Origin: an uncultured Dehalococcoidia bacterium
Lineage (GTDB): Bacteria > Chloroflexota > Dehalococcoidia > Tepidiformales > Tepidiformaceae
Length of the DNA: 7,519 nucleotides
Direction: 5' to 3'
NCBI GenBank assembly: GCA_937954195.1
Contig: CALFYR010000151.1
Location: 1 to 7,519 of the forward strand
In this document: one piece after another, positions 6,382 through 7,519 of the stretch
How positions within the stretch are numbered: position 1 is the stretch's first letter
Layout: the number at the start of each line of letters is the position of its first letter
The notes under the pieces: model-generated
Database searches by the model: none
The model's input: only the letters and a program-made list of their open reading frames with translations
What the model was told of the DNA's origin: nothing
Program-made: the position numbers and the translations under genes

Positions 6382-6608
6382 ACGCGCGGCTATGCTGCGA
6401 GTGCCACCAACAGATTGGCGCTCATAGCGCGCTTATCTGTGCGGATTGTGGCGGACTATTCCATTTCCCCGATGCTCGCATCAACGAAGCGGGCCGGGCT
6501 TGCGGAGTTCATGTGATCGGTTTTCGTTCGACGCTGGGGAGAGACGTGGTGCCGCTCTGTCTGCGCTGCGATATGGCGTTCCGCCTTGAGTTCGAGGTGC
6601 CCCAGTGA
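6378..6608 (+). CDS. Small C4HC3 zinc-module protein (gene B)
   Basis: This is a 76-residue protein of unknown function made almost entirely of one zinc module. The ligands are C6, C9, C21, C24, H29, C42, C61 and C64, spaced C-x2-C-x11-C-x2-C-x4-H-x12-C-x18-C-x2-C. This is nearly the pattern of gene A just upstream. Shared non-ligand positions include AH seven residues after the second Cys, CG-x-L-[YF]-H, and CG-x3-I, which indicates a common origin. C7 and H10 are extra potential ligands. It lacks the DNA-binding-like tail of gene A. The GTG start at 6378 overlaps the upstream TGA (GTGA) and has GGGA six bases before it; its own TGA overlaps the next GTG in the same way. Co-expression with its neighbours is therefore very likely. 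It could be a partner or modulator of gene A, for example by mixed dimer formation; that is speculation. Confidence 0.78.
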   Translation: MNARLCCECHQQIGAHSALICADCGGLFHFPDARINEAGRACGVHVIGFRSTLGRDVVPLCLRCDMAFRLEFEVPQ

Positions 6609-6955
6609 GCCAGACTCGACGCCATCGCAAACGCCGCGCATCGGAAGCGCACGACCTTCCGCCAGCCGCTGCACCTGTTGCCGCGGAGGCCAAAGAACAG
6701 CCGCCGGCCGGTGCGCGCCCGCTCCCGATGCCTGATTGGAAGTGGAAAACGTTTCCGGTGTTCTTCGCCTTCGCGATCGGCGGGTTCGTCGGCATGTACA
6801 CCGGCGTGGTGGCCTCCGTCGATGACAGCCGCTACTTCACCATCGTCGCGATCTTCTGGGCGGTCCTGCTCGGGTTCGGGTTCTCGCGCTTTAGCACGCG
6901 TTGGATATTGAGCCGGCAGTGGGCGAAACGGCAGGCGGCCAAACGCAAGAAATAG
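6605..6955 (+). CDS. Small basic protein with two membrane helices (gene C)
   Basis: This is an unrecognised 116-residue protein. The N-terminus is strongly basic (SQTRRHRKRR) and followed by a Pro/Ala-rich, probably disordered stretch to about residue 45. Two hydrophobic segments follow: about 49-71 (rich in F, G and A, with a GGFVGMYTG motif) and about 77-95 (FTIVAIFWAVLLGFGF), joined by a short acidic turn VDDSR. The C-terminus is basic (KRQAAKRKK). Both ends being positively charged predicts a hairpin with both termini in the cytoplasm. The GTG start overlaps the stop of gene B and has GAGG seven bases upstream. It is the last gene of the trio; a strong terminator begins at the last base of its stop codon. 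It might tether or sense something for the two zinc proteins, but only the shared operon supports that. Confidence 0.75.
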   Translation: MSQTRRHRKRRASEAHDLPPAAAPVAAEAKEQPPAGARPLPMPDWKWKTFPVFFAFAIGGFVGMYTGVVASVDDSRYFTIVAIFWAVLLGFGFSRFSTRWILSRQWAKRQAAKRKK

Positions 6956-6984
6956 CGGGAGCCCTCCAGATGGAGGGCTCCCGC
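6955..6984. terminator. Bidirectional intrinsic terminator between convergent genes
   Basis: GCGGGAGCCCTCC (6955-6967), loop AGAT and GGAGGGCTCCCGC (6972-6984) form a perfect 13-bp stem with a four-base loop. On the plus strand the tail is GTTTGT. On the minus strand it is TATTTCTTGCG, a better U-rich run. It sits between the 3' ends of gene C (plus) and the chemotaxis protein gene (minus) and can serve both. The stem begins at the final G of the gene C stop codon. Confidence 0.88.
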
Positions 6985-7008
6985 GTTTGTACCGGGTGAT
7001 GACCGTGC

Positions 7009-7519
7009 CTACGCGGTGGTTTCGCCGCCGCGGAACCGTGCCACGGACGCGTTGAGCGAGTTCGCCAGGGCCCGCATGCGGGTGGCGGTCTCCGCCAGGT
7101 CTCCGGACTGCGCCGTCAGCTCCTGGGTCGAAGCCGAAACCTCTTCCGCGGAGGCGGAGGTTTCTTCGCTCGTAGCCGAAACCTGCAGGATCGCGTCGCT
7201 TACCTTGCTGGTGCCAGACGTGAGGCGCGTCGCCCCATCCACCGTCTCGCCCGCGCGTTCCGCAACCGTCACGGATGCGGCGACGATGCGCTCCGCCCCT
7301 GTCGCGAGGTCCTGGACGTCCTTCGCGATGGACTGCATCCGGGCGGCTGACGTTTCGACGGAACCGAGGATGGCCTCGAGGGCGGCGCCGGCCTGGCCGG
7401 TGATGGTGCGCCCTCGCTCGACATCTTCGACGCCGGCGGCCATCGCCTTCACAGCCTCTTCGGTGCCGGCCTGCACGCGGCTGATGAGGTCCGCGATCTC
7501 CTTCGTCGATTCGCTGGAA
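7009..7519 (-). CDS. Methyl-accepting chemotaxis protein, C-terminal signalling part
   Basis: The 169 visible residues are the C-terminal arm of the cytoplasmic MCP signalling hairpin, which carries signals to CheA/CheW and is methylated by CheR. The first readable residues are SSESTKEIADLISRVQ, the stretch that normally follows the highly conserved hairpin tip; the tip, HAMP domain and any sensor domain lie beyond the right edge. Heptad-patterned helix continues throughout, with LQVSATSEETSASAEEVSAS (about 60-40 residues from the end) resembling the methylation helix. The protein ends in VARFRGGETTA, without the NWETF-type CheR/CheB tether of enteric receptors. An internal GTG at 7476 is not the start, because the frame stays open to the window edge with typical MCP sequence. 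The gene ends in TAG just after the shared terminator. The ligand cannot be told from this part. Confidence 0.93.
   Translation of the reverse strand, partial: SSESTKEIADLISRVQAGTEEAVKAMAAGVEDVERGRTITGQAGAALEAILGSVETSAARMQSIAKDVQDLATGAERIVAASVTVAERAGETVDGATRLTSGTSKVSDAILQVSATSEETSASAEEVSASTQELTAQSGDLAETATRMRALANSLNASVARFRGGETTA

Noticed and set aside
7009..7476. GTG at 7476 as the start of a short stand-alone protein
   Set aside because: The same frame continues to the window edge with typical MCP signalling sequence, so this is the 3' part of a longer gene.

Overview
The window is dense, GC-rich bacterial DNA with one conserved housekeeping block and a small accessory-looking gene set beside it. 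The gene order rnc - smc - ftsY on the minus strand is common in Firmicutes and Chloroflexota. Together with the high GC, the GTG starts and a Uma2-family gene, it suggests a Chloroflexota-like bacterium. That placement is inference; no rRNA or other marker here settles it.

Layout from left to right. Positions 1-830 (minus) hold the 5' part of ftsY, the signal recognition particle receptor GTPase, which runs off the left edge. Positions 912-1484 (plus) hold a Uma2/DUF820 nuclease-fold gene, inserted in the opposite direction between ftsY and smc. Its stop codon overlaps the smc stop codon inside one TTAG tetranucleotide. Positions 1481-5137 (minus) are a full-length SMC chromosome-organising ATPase. 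Positions 5140-5859 (minus) are RNase III, two bases upstream of smc and evidently co-transcribed with it. The rnc leader (about 5860-5930) carries two back-to-back hairpins ending at the ribosome binding site, behind a good sigma70-type promoter (TTGACT-18-TATGAT).

Divergent from rnc is a tightly overlapping plus-strand trio (5998-6955). Gene A encodes a C4HC3 zinc module fused to an Ala-rich tail resembling an excisionase-type winged helix. Gene B is a 76-residue protein with almost the same C4HC3 module alone. Gene C encodes a small basic protein with two membrane helices. The three are joined by two GTGA stop/start overlaps, so they are very probably one operon. I recognise no named system here; this trio is the best candidate for something undescribed. 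An 8-bp inverted repeat lies between gene A and the rnc promoter.

A strong, probably bidirectional terminator (6955-6984) separates the trio from the 3' end of a methyl-accepting chemotaxis protein gene (7009-7519, minus), which runs off the right edge. No stretch above 300 bases lacks a gene. I saw no tRNA, rRNA, CRISPR array or insertion sequence.
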